From positions 4,464,001 through 4,528,000 of the forward strand of contig JAJKFH010001865.1 of NCBI GenBank assembly GCA_023333565.1: a stretch of 64,000 nt of DNA. Direction: 5' to 3'. The DNA comes from Puffinus mauretanicus (taxonomy: Eukaryota > Chordata > Aves > Procellariiformes > Procellariidae). A model generated the notes under the pieces. That model made no database searches. It had not been told where the DNA came from and saw nothing but the letters and a program-made list of their open reading frames with translations. Both the position numbers and the translations under genes were made by a program. Positions 1-11,572 of the stretch are shown here, one piece after another; within the stretch, counting starts at the first letter, position 1, and each line of letters starts with the position of its first letter.

Positions 1-3000
1 GGTTTGAGTACACCAACCCCAAAGCAGGTAGGGAAACAGCATGGTCCTTATATCATCCAGTCTCCAAGACTAATTACAAGCAGATTAGTGGACAGTGAAG
101 TCAAGAGGAAGAACTGATGAGTGTTACATCCTTCTGCATGGTGCAGAAACTGATTCCCATGAGCTCATGCCAGATCCTCAAGAAGTTTGTTCCTAGTATC
201 CTGCTGCCTCCTGGCATCCACAGCCACTGTCTCAGGGACAGAGTTCTCACTGTGTGAAAGGGGAAAAAAACTGGAGAAATAGTGGGTTCTTCTGGGGAAC
301 TGAGAATGCCTTCTCCCCTGCTGCTCTTGTACGCAGCCATGTCATGAATACCAGTCTTAAGACAGTGCAGCCATCAGGCCGTGCAGCAGGTGCCTCCCTG
401 GCCTGCTTTGCTTTGCTGCTTTAAGAATATGCCTGGATCTCCACAAAGCTATACCTGCCTCCAACAATAAAGTATTAATCTCTGTCTTCTATGCCCATAT
501 AATGTGCACATCAGTGAGAGAATCCTCTGTTTTGCTTGAATTTCCCCATTATTTAAGTGGTTCTCTATACTTCAGAGAAACAGATATCTCTTAAAAACCC
601 TGAAGTTAGAGCTTTTCAGAATATTTATTTTCAAAAGATTTAGGCCTACATGTGCTAAATGTAACTTTACAGTTGGGGAAAAAAACAGGTCTTCTGATAA
701 GTTCTGTATTTCTCCTGTGAACAGAGGATGTGTGCAGAAGAAAAAGCAGAGCTCTAGATGTGTTAAGCTCTCCTGCTATTACAGTGGAGTACCACACCAG
801 AGAAATTCTTTCAAGGTGTTCACTTTTATCTTTGCAAACATGAAGTACGCATGGATATATAGTTGGTAGAATGAGGTCAAAAAAGTAAGTGGAGGAAACA
901 AATGGCGCTTTCTGATTTTCTTCTTTGGCATAGATATTTCTCAGCTGAAGGAAACCTGGTGACTCACAGGAAAACAATAGAATAGATATGATTAATATGC
1001 ATCTTTGAAACCTCAGTGTTTCAGAAGATTGAAGGTCAGCCTGCCCTGCTAGCTTATAGTGGCTCCACTGATAATGCTGAATCTTGCGGAATTCAGGATG
1101 CAATTCAGAAGTTTAGCCCCTGACTACACTTCCTTAAAGTCTCCTGGACCTGGGAGACATAGAAAAGCTGAACAGATGGAAACAGTCTTTAACTAAATAT
1201 GTTTACATTAAAAAAAAGATTCTGTCTGTATAATGCATAAATTATTGATAAAAGCCTCCTGTGTCATTGGGCATGATGACACCGTGCAGCTGAAAATGGT
1301 GCAGCGTCTCCAAAGGCAGGGGAGAGTATCCTTATTTAAGAATGCAAAGCAATGTAGCTAAATCAGAATAATGCCACGGCTCAGCTTGAAAACTTTGCCA
1401 TGATATCCTGAATGAATGCCCATTACTTTTAGGTTTGGAGTGTCTTTTATATGGGCTGGGTCACATAATTTGAATGTAATAGCATAGTCAGCATGATGCT
1501 TCTACAGTAGAATTTAGGGTGCGGTGTACAATACGCACACAGACCTGAACTTTAAAGTCTTTTGAGTCAGTTTGGCTGAAAATGGCTCTTTGATTTACAT
1601 TGAGATTTCTTATGGAGGTCAAGCCACCTTCTAAAGGAAGAACTAGTTTTACTGGAAACCGGTATTACAAAAAAAGGTATAAAAAAGTTGTTGTTGTTAG
1701 CACAGAACTGCTCACAACAGACTACTGAAAAGGGCTCTGAAGGTTTGAAACTCTAGTTTGCGAGTTAGCAATAAAATTTCTTTACCTCAAGATACAACAG
1801 GAATGTTGGAATGAATTGAAAGTCCTCTGAGAAACTGATGATGTTTCAAGTCCTAAGATTAAATGCCACCTCTCAACATCAAAAGGTAGATACTTAATTT
1901 TCTTTCAGTTATGTATTTTAACTGTCTTGATTAAGCTTCATGCCAAAATAAAGACTTTCAAAAAGGCCAAGTTTTTGAATAGCTTCAAAGCTGTCCCTCT
2001 TATACAAAGACTGAATTGATTTACCTCAGTTATTTACTCAGGAATGCCATTAGCAAAATTATTATAACCATCTTGTCAGCATTTTTTGCAATGCTCTTCT
2101 GAAAAGCCATCCTTTTTAAGGCATGTTTTCTAAAGATTTCCTCCTTCTTATACAAAGGATTTTCTTATCCCTCAAAAATATTTCTCTCCAGTGAATCTAT
2201 ACTGAGAGGGAATCCTCCCACCTGGCAAGGGCCCACACCATGAAATTTGGTGCATTGTACCTTCTTGTACAGTGAGGAATGAAACATTAAAGAATTCAGA
2301 GGAATCTAACCCAACAGTGATATTGTATCAAATTATGGCAAGAGTGAGAAGCACCTGGACATCAGCACTTCCTTTATAAGCAGTAACTCACAGGTAAATA
2401 TATCAATCACAGCTCACGTTACCTTTTATGTATAAGATATAAATGGATATATATAAAAATACATCCATACCTTATATTCCTAGAAAAAAAGTAACACAGA
2501 ACTCCTTATGGTACATTGCTCAACAGCTTTCAAAATCAGATCTTCATGCTTAAATTGGGCCTGGGACAATGCTTAGGGTAATAATTCATTAATTCATGTG
2601 ATTCTTATGTGCTTGATTCCATTGTTTTCCAATTGTCTCCTTATTAGTTGTCCTTTTCTTCCAGAAAATTGGCCCTTAATAAGTTGAAATGCAACTATAT
2701 ATCTCTCTCTATATATATCTTTTTGACACTGAATAATTACATCCCTTGTGAGCCTAAATTCAGACTCACATCTCTATTTCATCTTATTGTACTGGTATTT
2801 CTTGAAAAAAAAAAATTAAATGTATGTAACAGAGGCTTCCATGTCTGTGTTGTAATTTGGGAATTCATGCTTTCTCCTACGTCCTCAGTTTTTCTGGATT
2901 GCAGCAATTAGGAAAACTGCTGGAGAAAATCCTTACCATTGTTTGTAAAATTACCATTGATGCTTTTGACAAGACATTCTCTTTAGTTAGGGCTGAATTA

Positions 3001-4859
3001 AAAAAGAATTTTTATTCCATGGAAGTTAGCTCCCTGTCTTGATATAGGGTAGCTCATAGAAATGCACTGCAAGATTTAAATTGTTGTACAGAGTTGCTTG
3101 TTTGAGCTTAAGTATCAAGTACAATATTAAAATGCTGACATGGACTCAACAGTTTTGTGTCTCTGTCTTGACAAATCTGTCATCCCTTCTGTTGATTATC
3201 CTCCTGTTTCTTGCAGACTCTGTCTTCTCAAGTCACAGCCTCTGTGCTGTCCAGTGTTCAGTATCATTTGTACCTGAGAGCTCACATGCTGCCTTGGCAA
3301 ACTCCTTAAATCTGAACAAGGCACATCATTGCAGAACTACTTACAATGCTAAATGAAATGTATATTCTGTGGGATTCTGCAGCGAATCCTTCCATTAAAT
3401 GCTGGAACTTAGACTATTTTCTTCTCTACATGTAAGTCAGACTCTGCCAGGCCTACCAGGATATACTTCGCAGCATTCTCCCCAGATATCCTCTGCTTCA
3501 GGATGAAATGATGTTTTTGCATCCTGTGTAAAAGATGCCTGAAGAACATCATGTGTTCCCTCCTCGAGACAAGATTTTCTTTCCTGAAAGTCAGTGCATT
3601 ACTGGCTGAGCTAGGTGATCCCCTTCTCCTTTTCAGTACAAATTATCTTTCTTGTAGCCAGTATATCGAGTAGGAGAGCACAAAAAAAAGCAGCTCCCTG
3701 CAGCCAGTCTTGCAAAGCCCATGATTTATAGGATTACTGCAGGCCACATCTAAATTTTAATTCTAATCTTAATTCTAATTCAGTTTTCACACCTCAATCA
3801 GTCCATCTGCCTACGAGTTTTCTTCATTAAGCCTTTTTCTGAGAGAAGAAAGACTTCAAACAGTAGATTAAACTGAAGGTGCTGCCTTTAATTTCTTTAG
3901 GACAAACACTATCTGATCTTCTTCTGGACTCTAGAGCATTTCCAGCTGCCTGTTGGATAGCATTCAGGCTTGCTATCAGACAACTCAAAAATATTATCCA
4001 GTCACACTAAGGCCCGTTCTTTCAGAGCTGAGACAGATCTGCTTGTTTGATTTGTTTATAACATGTCACCACAACATTCCTTCTTATCCCACTCCCAACA
4101 TTCAAAGTCTGCAGCTCAGAGTGTTGCTCTCATCTGTCTCCCACTACCCTGTAGCTCAGCATTTCAGATCAGAGGACAACCTTGGTATGGCTGTCCTATA
4201 GGCATCTCCTTCTGACTATTAAGCAGCAAGATAACATTGCTGGTCACCTGGAGTTGAACCCATGTTGAACACCAGAAGAGAAACAGTTTCTATGTGTGGC
4301 TTCCTTGAGATGCACCAGTCTGAAAGACTCCACTGCTGCCCTCTCCCTCTGCTGATTTGGAGCCCTGATTCTCCTGGGACTCTGAGAAACAAGATGCCAA
4401 ATGCTGGCTGAAGCTATCACAGTCTATATGAGCTTGCTAGACAGGCTGCCAGGGCATGTAGAGCCCATGTGCAAGTACAGCCGTGCTTCTAAAATGATCT
4501 GATATCAACTATGCAGGTACATGGATGCCTACGTCTTTGGGGTCAGTGAATCCTAAAGAAACAATCACTATTTTCTCTAAATATTGCTACAAAAGAAAAC
4601 CAAGCGGACATGGACTCATTTGCACTTACACTTTCAGTGTCTTTTCTTTCTTTTCTCCCTTCAGCGCAGACCTCAATACTGCATACAGCCCTTTCTTAAA
4701 AGTAAAATCAACAGCTTTGAAAACCTGGAAGTAGATGTGAACTGGGAACATTTCAAAACTTCATGTAACTGGGTAGGATTATAAATCACTGCACTGGATC
4801 ATGGAGTTGGAAGGAATTTAAAAAAATATTTCTATTATCTAAATTGCTAATAGGGTACT
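1..4859. other. Non-coding sequence, no recognised gene
   Basis: This AT-rich sequence on the 3' side of the BANK1 exon is presumably intron, though it could be downstream of the gene. The open frames here (the longest is 165 codons on the minus strand, 606-1103) match no family I know and have no supporting splice or start context. A short TA/CT-rich simple tract lies at 2695-2720. Confidence 0.5.
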
Positions 4860-5440
4860 GAATAGTATGGGAACCAGAACTACTCTAATCAATGAGCCTT
4901 TTGACAATGAATCACTGAAAACTAGCCTTATAAAAACATTTCTTATTACTTCTGATTTCTCTTGTTCGCTGCATTTCATTTTGTGCCTTGGTCTTTCTCA
5001 TAATGTCCTTAAGTGCCTGTGCTACACTTCTGTCTTTGACCTTAGTAACCTGATACAGTTTCTACTTCGGATGGACTTCATTCTCCTATTTGGCGTTGTT
5101 CTCTTACTACACTTTCAATGTTTCCTCCACAGAGAGGTAAGTTTGCACTTAGATATGCTTTTTTGAAATCTACTGCTATTATGCTGTTATTTCTCATTCC
5201 CATCATAGGAACTGTATATAATAACATATCTTAGATTGCCCTCACCAACATTAGCCTGTCTGGACATCCTCAATAACTTTCTCTTCTTTGTCCTCTAGCT
5301 ATTTCCTTCACCTTAAATGTCAAAAGCTTACCAATGCATTTAAAAACCTGCTGGATAATGTCTCCTGCTGTACTTCTTTCCAGGCAGATGCTGGTGATCT
5401 GGGACCTCAGAGCAAGCCTACGCATCGCTGGTACACAAAC
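4860..5440 (-). mobile_element. Ancient CR1-type LINE, endonuclease end and linker fragment
   Basis: Minus-strand translation, in shifting frames, gives three blocks in CR1 ORF2 order. Around 5300-5400 lies ICLERSTAG...FKCIGKLL...VKEIARG, matching the family's PDICWE-NTA...FLECI-DNFL...EE-TRG near the end of the apurinic-type endonuclease. Around 5130-5185 lies NNSIIAVDFKKAYLS, matching KSRI-TLDFRRANFGL. Around 4920-5060 lies DIMRKTKAQNEM...NKKCFYK, matching the linker segment GIRKAKAQLEL...NKKGFYRY that precedes the polymerase. There are several stops and frame changes, so it is long dead. The family comparison is from memory and the edges are approximate. It has the same orientation as the BANK1 exon and as the old remnant at 60-61.7 kb. 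Confidence 0.72.
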
Positions 5441-5509
5441 ACAGCACTTTTTTCCTTTTTCCCCTTGACTGGGTTTTCTGAATAAGCTACACTTTTTCAT
5501 ATAAATCAT
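5270..5509 (-). pseudogene. Decayed CR1 endonuclease C-terminal segment
   Basis: This 79-codon minus-strand frame is open through the old LINE. Its second half (ICLERSTAGDIIQQVFKCIG, then the VKEIARGQR block) resembles the end of the CR1 endonuclease domain, while its first half is unrelated. The catalytic GDFN motif expected shortly before this point is not recognisable. Confidence 0.55.
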
Positions 5510-8500
5510 GCAAATTTTTCCATCAGTTATCTGTTACACGAATTAATTGCACATTTGGTCACATAAAAGAACTGTATCCTTATCTTAATTTCTGTATTTT
5601 TTAATTTTTATACAAGTACCTAAGTTTTTTGAGCACTGGCCTACTTTTCCTTATTATTTCTTTAGGCTAAAAATCCCCTCCAAATGAAATTGTAAAGAAA
5701 CTTCTGCCTTCCCAGTTTGCAGACCACAATACAAATCATTACTGATCAGCATTTAAGATTCTAGAAAAAGGAGATAGCATAAGCAACCTAAGCCTCAATT
5801 TATTTTTTGAGAACAACAAGCCCTAATATGATCATGAGAAGTTCTCTACTCCAATAGAAAGGGATGTTTTTTAATCTATTCAATTCAAAGCAATGGCATG
5901 AACACCAAAAGAAGATATGCTGGCTTCCTTCTACAAAGTATGCTGGATTCTTGTAAAAAAGGTCAACTTGCTAAAAAAAACTCCCAAATCCCCAAACAAA
6001 CCAACAAAAAACCCCAGTTTCCACACCCTCTCTAGTGCAAAGTGGAAAGTCTCTTCCAGATAATTTAAAAAGAATGTTTTTCCTAAGTGACATAACTTTT
6101 CAGTAATTTCATGGCCTTTTGCATGTGATTTCCTGATCTAATGGAAACATTATTGATCGCTTCACAAACTGCACAACTGAAAACCAGGATTGGCTCTGAT
6201 AAAAAAAACTCAGAAAAAACTCAGCTGGTCTTCCCACAAAATCTACTTTCATGTATGCTGTAAAGAGGTAGAAACAGATTAAATATCATGCAAAATACTG
6301 CCACGCTTCACATTCTATGCCCTACATTTGTATTTCTGATCTCAGGAGCAGAAAAATATTTTCTCAAATGATTCCATCAGTTCGTATTTCATTACTGAAT
6401 CATTTGTTGGTTTTTACCCTAACATGCTCATTTGGAAACTCGGCTCTCATCCTTACCTAGCATTAAAGCATCAACATAATACATTTCTTACCCCTACGCT
6501 TCTTCCAAGTGCCTTCTACACAGCCAACTGTCTGCATTTTAATGTTAGCTGGTTTTGGATGAGTGACACATCCACATTTCATTTAGAAAGGACTTAAATT
6601 CTGCAAAAGTAGGACTAGATTCCAACTCTAAGTCCTACCACAATAACGACTTCAAGGCTAACTTTATGGAGTACTTCAGGGTAGTTGCTGATGGACAAGC
6701 ATTCCCATTTTGGGACAACGAAGACAACCTTGCCTTCCAGTAAGAACTGATGTTGGGATGAGTGTGGAGAGCCCGTCCCAAAAGAAAGGGCTGTCCTTCT
6801 GGCCTATATGTAAGAGCTGGCCTACTCTATGCCATCTGCTCCCAGAAGGCAGCAGCAACAATACAATACTGCTTTCCTCTGTTACTAGATTATTAAGCGG
6901 CATGCTTGGCAGGTTTTTTATTTCCATGGGAACTGAACTGTGCTGGCAAACCCAAAAGCTCTGTCCTCTAGCCCAAGTAGGGTGCTGGGTGCCTCCCAGG
7001 GGCAGGAGTCCTCTCCCGTGCTCTGAAGGCTTTATTGACCAGAGGGCTTCAGTGCATGGATACAGACCTCACCAGGCAAGGATTACAGAGGTGGGAAACG
7101 TGCATCGCTTAACAGACCACAACAATAGCTATAGCATCTCCTCATTGGGAGTGAACTTGCACAGAGGAAAATGGGATGGAAATAGGGTAAGTCATCAAGA
7201 CAGAAGAAATTATTTTCCTTAGCTGGATGTTTCCTTCGTTTCCCTGTCATAGGCATACCAGACTTGCTTTCTAAAGTGTTTGTTCTTGCTTTCAGAGAAA
7301 CTGGATTGAAACACAGTAGCTGGACTTTTTTCCCAGCCCCAGGTGATATGCTCGTACCACTCCTCAGACCTGCCAGCACTGTCTGCGTAGACCCTAGTGC
7401 AGCAACCAAAGTAGAAGGCACCTCAAATATACTGCCATTTGGCACCCATCTTCACAGTTATCACTCCTTTTGTCTCACCCTTCCTATGGTCTAGCCTGTA
7501 CTATACCCTTTGTCACTGGGCCTGCCAGAGCTTTCCAGAATGCAAAGGTGAGAACTAGATATACTCTAGGAAATAGCAAGCAGACAATTTGGCAAACTCT
7601 TTCATTCAGTTCCACCCGTATCCCTGAGCTACAGCCTAGTGACCAGCCATTCTGGTTATAAAAATTTTTCTAACTCTCAAGTCTGCATTAATGTTACTAA
7701 TATTCACATATTCTACAATGTAAAATATTCATCAAAGTATTGGAAGTGTTTAAGTATTTATTACTCATTTTTCCCAGGGCCCTATATGAGCACCTGGAGA
7801 AATGACTGAAGAAGCCAGCTTCATAAAATTGATTGCATGCATGAGGACAGATCCAACATTGCTGTTCATTAGCTTTATTAATGTTAAGCACTTTTACTAC
7901 CCTATTACCTTGCTTGATAACTCATGCTTGTAAAAAAACAGATGAGAAAACACAGATTTCTCTAAAGCATGAGTGCAGTGAAACATTCAATACAGTGTTA
8001 TAATCAAAGACAAAAACCACTTGGGAATCTAACCTGGTTTTAAAGCTGGGCATGTGGGAAGAAAGGGGGTGGAGAGAAGTTTTGCTGCACATGTTCTACC
8101 ATGAAATGCTGAAAGAGAGAGCAGTTTAAAGCAGTGTGGGCTGAGTAGCCCAGGGGCTGGATCCAGCCCATGAAACACTTGAACTTGGCCTCCTGACCTA
8201 AGCAAGACTTGTCTTAGAGAAAGCCAAGAACAGCACATATTATCCTGCCGCCAAAACTGCTGCCTTCTCCTGCTTGCTCCCCATCTGTCAGAGCAAGCTG
8301 TGTGATGTGCAGTGCACTCTGCCTTCTCAAAGAGCATGGTTGAGCCATCCCTGATGTACTCCGTGCTGCTGTACAAGGTGGCCCTCAGGTTCCTTCTTCT
8401 CTGCTTCACCACGGACGGGGGAGTGTGCGTGCCCCAGTGCCTCAGCTCTACACCACATCTTTTGACTCACGCACATCCCGGGCTGTGCCCAGGAGCTGCA

Positions 8501-9063
8501 CATGCAGCATTGCTGAGCCAGAGAGATCAGCACATCCAACGCCCAGAAATGAGTTAGAAGACCCTTCTCTGCTCTACTCGTTTACAGCAAAAGTGCAAGG
8601 GCATAGAAAGTCCCTGGGATTTTTCTCACTGACGTTTGGTGCTATGTTTTCCATGATTTCCTTTCAGTTTTCCCTGCCTTTCCATGCCATCTTCTATACA
8701 AGATGACAGCATCCACAGTGCCATTAACATCCATTAGCCAGCTGAGCGAGAAGCAACTGACCCAAACCTGTGTGTGCCACACAAGTCAGACCGCAAAAAG
8801 AACAGGTATTTAAGATCAGTAACTTTGGTTTTGGAATTTTTGTATTTTTGAATAAAGCTGCTTACTCTATGAACAAAAGGCAATGATTGCTCCATTACTC
8901 AAAATGACTTCTCAGAGTAGCAAGCAATCATAATTTATTGCAAACCCCTCACGCCTTTCTAGTTTCTCATGCAGCCGCTTACACCATGTGGCTTTTTATC
9001 AGGTCTCTGGACATAATAAACGCAGCAGTGTTGTCGCTTCTTAAATATATGACCCCTACCCCT
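5441..9063. other. Non-coding sequence, somewhat GC-richer between 6.7 and 8.6 kb
   Basis: Several open frames overlap on both strands in the 6.7-8.6 kb part, including 170 codons at 6710-7222 on the plus strand. They are unlike known proteins and probably reflect the lower stop frequency of GC-richer DNA. A 16-bp perfect palindrome lies at 8154-8169. I see no gene here. Confidence 0.5.
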
Positions 9064-9099
9064 GTTATGCCTTTAACATACATCCGTTATGCCTTTAAC
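9064..9099. repeat. 14-bp direct repeat, 22-bp period
   Basis: The word gttatgcctttaac occurs at 9064-9077 and at 9086-9099, just left of the CR1 fragment. It is probably a small local duplication. It is not at both ends of the CR1, so it is not a target-site duplication for that element. Confidence 0.8.
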
Positions 9100-9107
9100 T
9101 CCTAACA

Positions 9108-9244
9108 CTTGGAAGTATTCAAGGTCAGGCTGGACAGGGCTTTGAGCAACATGATCTAGTGGAAGATGTCCCTGCTCATTGCAAGGGGGTTGGATTAGAT
9201 GATCTTTAAAATTCCCTTCTGACCCAAACCATTCTCTGATTCTA
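9108..9244 (+). mobile_element. CR1 LINE 3'-end fragment
   Basis: This 137-bp plus-strand piece starts with the codons for the CR1 reverse-transcriptase C-terminus (LEVFKVRLD at about 9109-9135), reaches a TAG stop after SNMI, then shows the 3' tail with gggggttggattagatgatc and a ccaaaccattctctgattct end, which is a mutated octamer pair. It is a severely 5'-truncated copy of the same type as the one at 21.7 kb. Confidence 0.92.
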
Positions 9245-11027
9245 CCTCAGCAGTATACACGATTTTCTTTCAAAGGCACGTTGTGTAAAACTGCAGCATC
9301 ATCTTTCCCAGAGCACAGATTTCTCTTTTTGGGTCATAGCTGTGTAGAATTGCTTTATTTATCTGTATGTATTTCAGTTTAACCAGCCAGTTTCTGCTTT
9401 GTTCGTATCAGTTCAAATCAGGACTATCTCACGATCTAATGGACAAGCATACTTATGTTCTGATTAAACTAATCCTAACAAATTAGAACAAAACAAACAC
9501 ATACTAAATTAGGTAGAAAACCAAGCAAGGACACAGAATGACAGTAAAAATAATATTGTGACATTCACAATAATTTGAAAAATTCCTTCTGCACATAGTT
9601 TGCCAGAAGTCCCAACAGCTACCATATTTTCTGCAATACTAAAAGATAACGGAAGTGTTATGATTCTCATGTCAATGTGCTGAAAGTATATAAATGCACA
9701 CAACTACCAAAGATAGACGATTACATAGAATAAAAGAAACGAGACATGAAACACTCCACTGCCAAAATCTAATGATTTTGGGATCAGTTGGGAGTAAACA
9801 TATGACTGAAACAGATGATTTGTAGTATATTAAGAAACTAAACAAATTAAAATATCAATGAATACCCAACTTTGGGCTCAGATATTTTAATAAGAGCAAA
9901 AAGAATCACTTTGTTTGAAATAATCTATTGTAATCTTAAGTAATTTCCTTCTCGTCTCTCTTACTAAACCATTTCACTTGCATGTCTGCCTTTAACTTCA
10001 TTACAAGCAGATTTACTGCACCGCGTATCAGCCAGCTAGCATCCCTGAACTGATCCCTATTCACATCATTTTTCTGTGTAACTTCATACTTGCTTTGTAT
10101 GCCTGTCTATCAAATCATAGTAAACTTTCTGCAACTTTTTTAAACTCCTGCTTTTAAATGAACTCTGGGAAAAAGCCCTCCCTTTGTACAAATTCACCAC
10201 CACCGAGAAACAAAAAATCAACAAAAACCAAATTAAGTAAAAGGTTGGTGTGTCGATAACCATATACCTCTTTGTGTTTTAAATGTCCACTTATTATTAT
10301 ACAGCCTTCATGACTACAGATTTGAGAGAAAAACATCACTGCAGGAGAAAGAAAAAGGAACTTCTAATCACAAAACTTAATTTACTGGTATATACAAAAA
10401 TGTCTTTTTAAATCAAATCACTGCAGTCTCCATTTGAAGAACTTGTGCTCACTTTCTCTCTTCTAACATTTGTGCTGTTCTCTAATCTAACTACTGAGTA
10501 TCAAGGGATTTTTCTTCTGAGCCTTCAAAAATAAAATTCCTCCTCAGACTCATGTTAGCTCATTTCTCCTTTTACGACAATTCTTGTTACTTCAACTTTT
10601 CACACACCCACACGACTTTTTGAAAGACTTTCAAATCTTGTAGAGTACTGACTCTGCTGAACAAAATATCCACTGCTGTTTGACAGGCTGTGTAATCACT
10701 GCAAACTCCACAAAAGCACTGCCATCTCGCCAACAGGTTAATTTTTCAGTCTAGCAGGATAGGAATTTCTCTTGCTTTTCTTAATTTTTTTCTGGGCAAA
10801 ATGATAACCATTCTCCAGAGAGCTTCTCTTTCACTTGATGACAATTACACTGTTTGAACTTTCAGTGTAGTTACTAAATTACTGCTCCCTTTGCAGACCA
10901 ACTGGTAATAGAGAGAGGAGGTGGAAGACTCATTAAGTAACAGCTAGGGTTTGTGTATGCTGTGAGATGAAGAACCCCTTCCATAAGGATTCCCTGTGGG
11001 AATCTGAACGGGGTTAATAAATATAGA
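9245..11027. other. Non-coding sequence, nothing recognised
   Basis: This AT-rich sequence between the CR1 3' fragment and the first LTR contains only short open frames without family resemblance. Confidence 0.5.
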
Positions 11028-11572
11028 TGTACTGGGTCTGCCTGGGATGGAGTTAACTTTCTCCATCGGAGCCCCTATGGTGCTGTGTTGTGGATTTGTC
11101 ACTAAAACAGTGTTGATAACACACCCATGTTTTGGTTAGTACCGAAGAGTGCTTGTACAGCCTGAAGGCCTTCTCTTTTTCCTCCTCTGTCCCTCTCCCA
11201 GCGAACAGGCTGAGGTAGGCAAGAAGCTGAGAGGGGACACAGCCCAATGGGTATTCCATGCCATATAACGTCATGCTCAGCAATACAAACGGGCAGAGGA
11301 AGAAGAGGGTGGGCTTTTTGGCTTTCCAAGGTGGCTGTTTGGAGACTGGCTGGGCATGGGTCTGCCTGTGGGAGGTGGTGAACGATTTCCTTTGCTTCAC
11401 TTGTTTTTTGCCCCCTCTTTCCTTCACATACTAAACTGTATTCATCTCGACCCACGAGTTTTCTTGCTTTTGCTCTTCCTATTCTCTCTCTCATCCCACT
11501 GGGGGCAGGGCGGAGGGGGCGAGTGAGCAGTTGTGTAGGTGCTTAGCTGCTGGCTATGGTCAACTCGCCACA
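11028..11572 (+). mobile_element. Solo LTR of the same avian retroviral family, older copy
   Basis: This 545-bp element begins TGTACTGGG and ends CCACA. It follows the LTR at 22.1 kb block for block: the ggatggagttaactttc start, gttgataacacac, gggtattccatgccatat, gtcatgctcag, the acgagttttc block and the final tagctgctgg segment. The flanks read ATAGA on the left and TTAGA on the right, a 5-bp duplication with one change if the ends are right. The TATA-like box and the polyadenylation signal are both altered compared with the other copy. No internal retroviral sequence is attached. Two long overlapping minus-strand open frames within it are accidental. Confidence 0.85.

Noticed and set aside
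606..1103. 165-codon open frame on the minus strand
   Set aside because: The translation resembles no family I know, shows no domain pattern or splice context, and its length can occur by chance in 64 kb.
6710..7222. 170-codon open frame on the plus strand, the longest in the window
   Set aside because: It lies in a GC-richer patch with open frames on both strands, and no recognisable motif, promoter or splice context supports it.
11053..11494. Two overlapping minus-strand frames of 124 and 130 codons
   Set aside because: Both lie within the LTR and on its antisense strand; they are accidental frames in transposon DNA.
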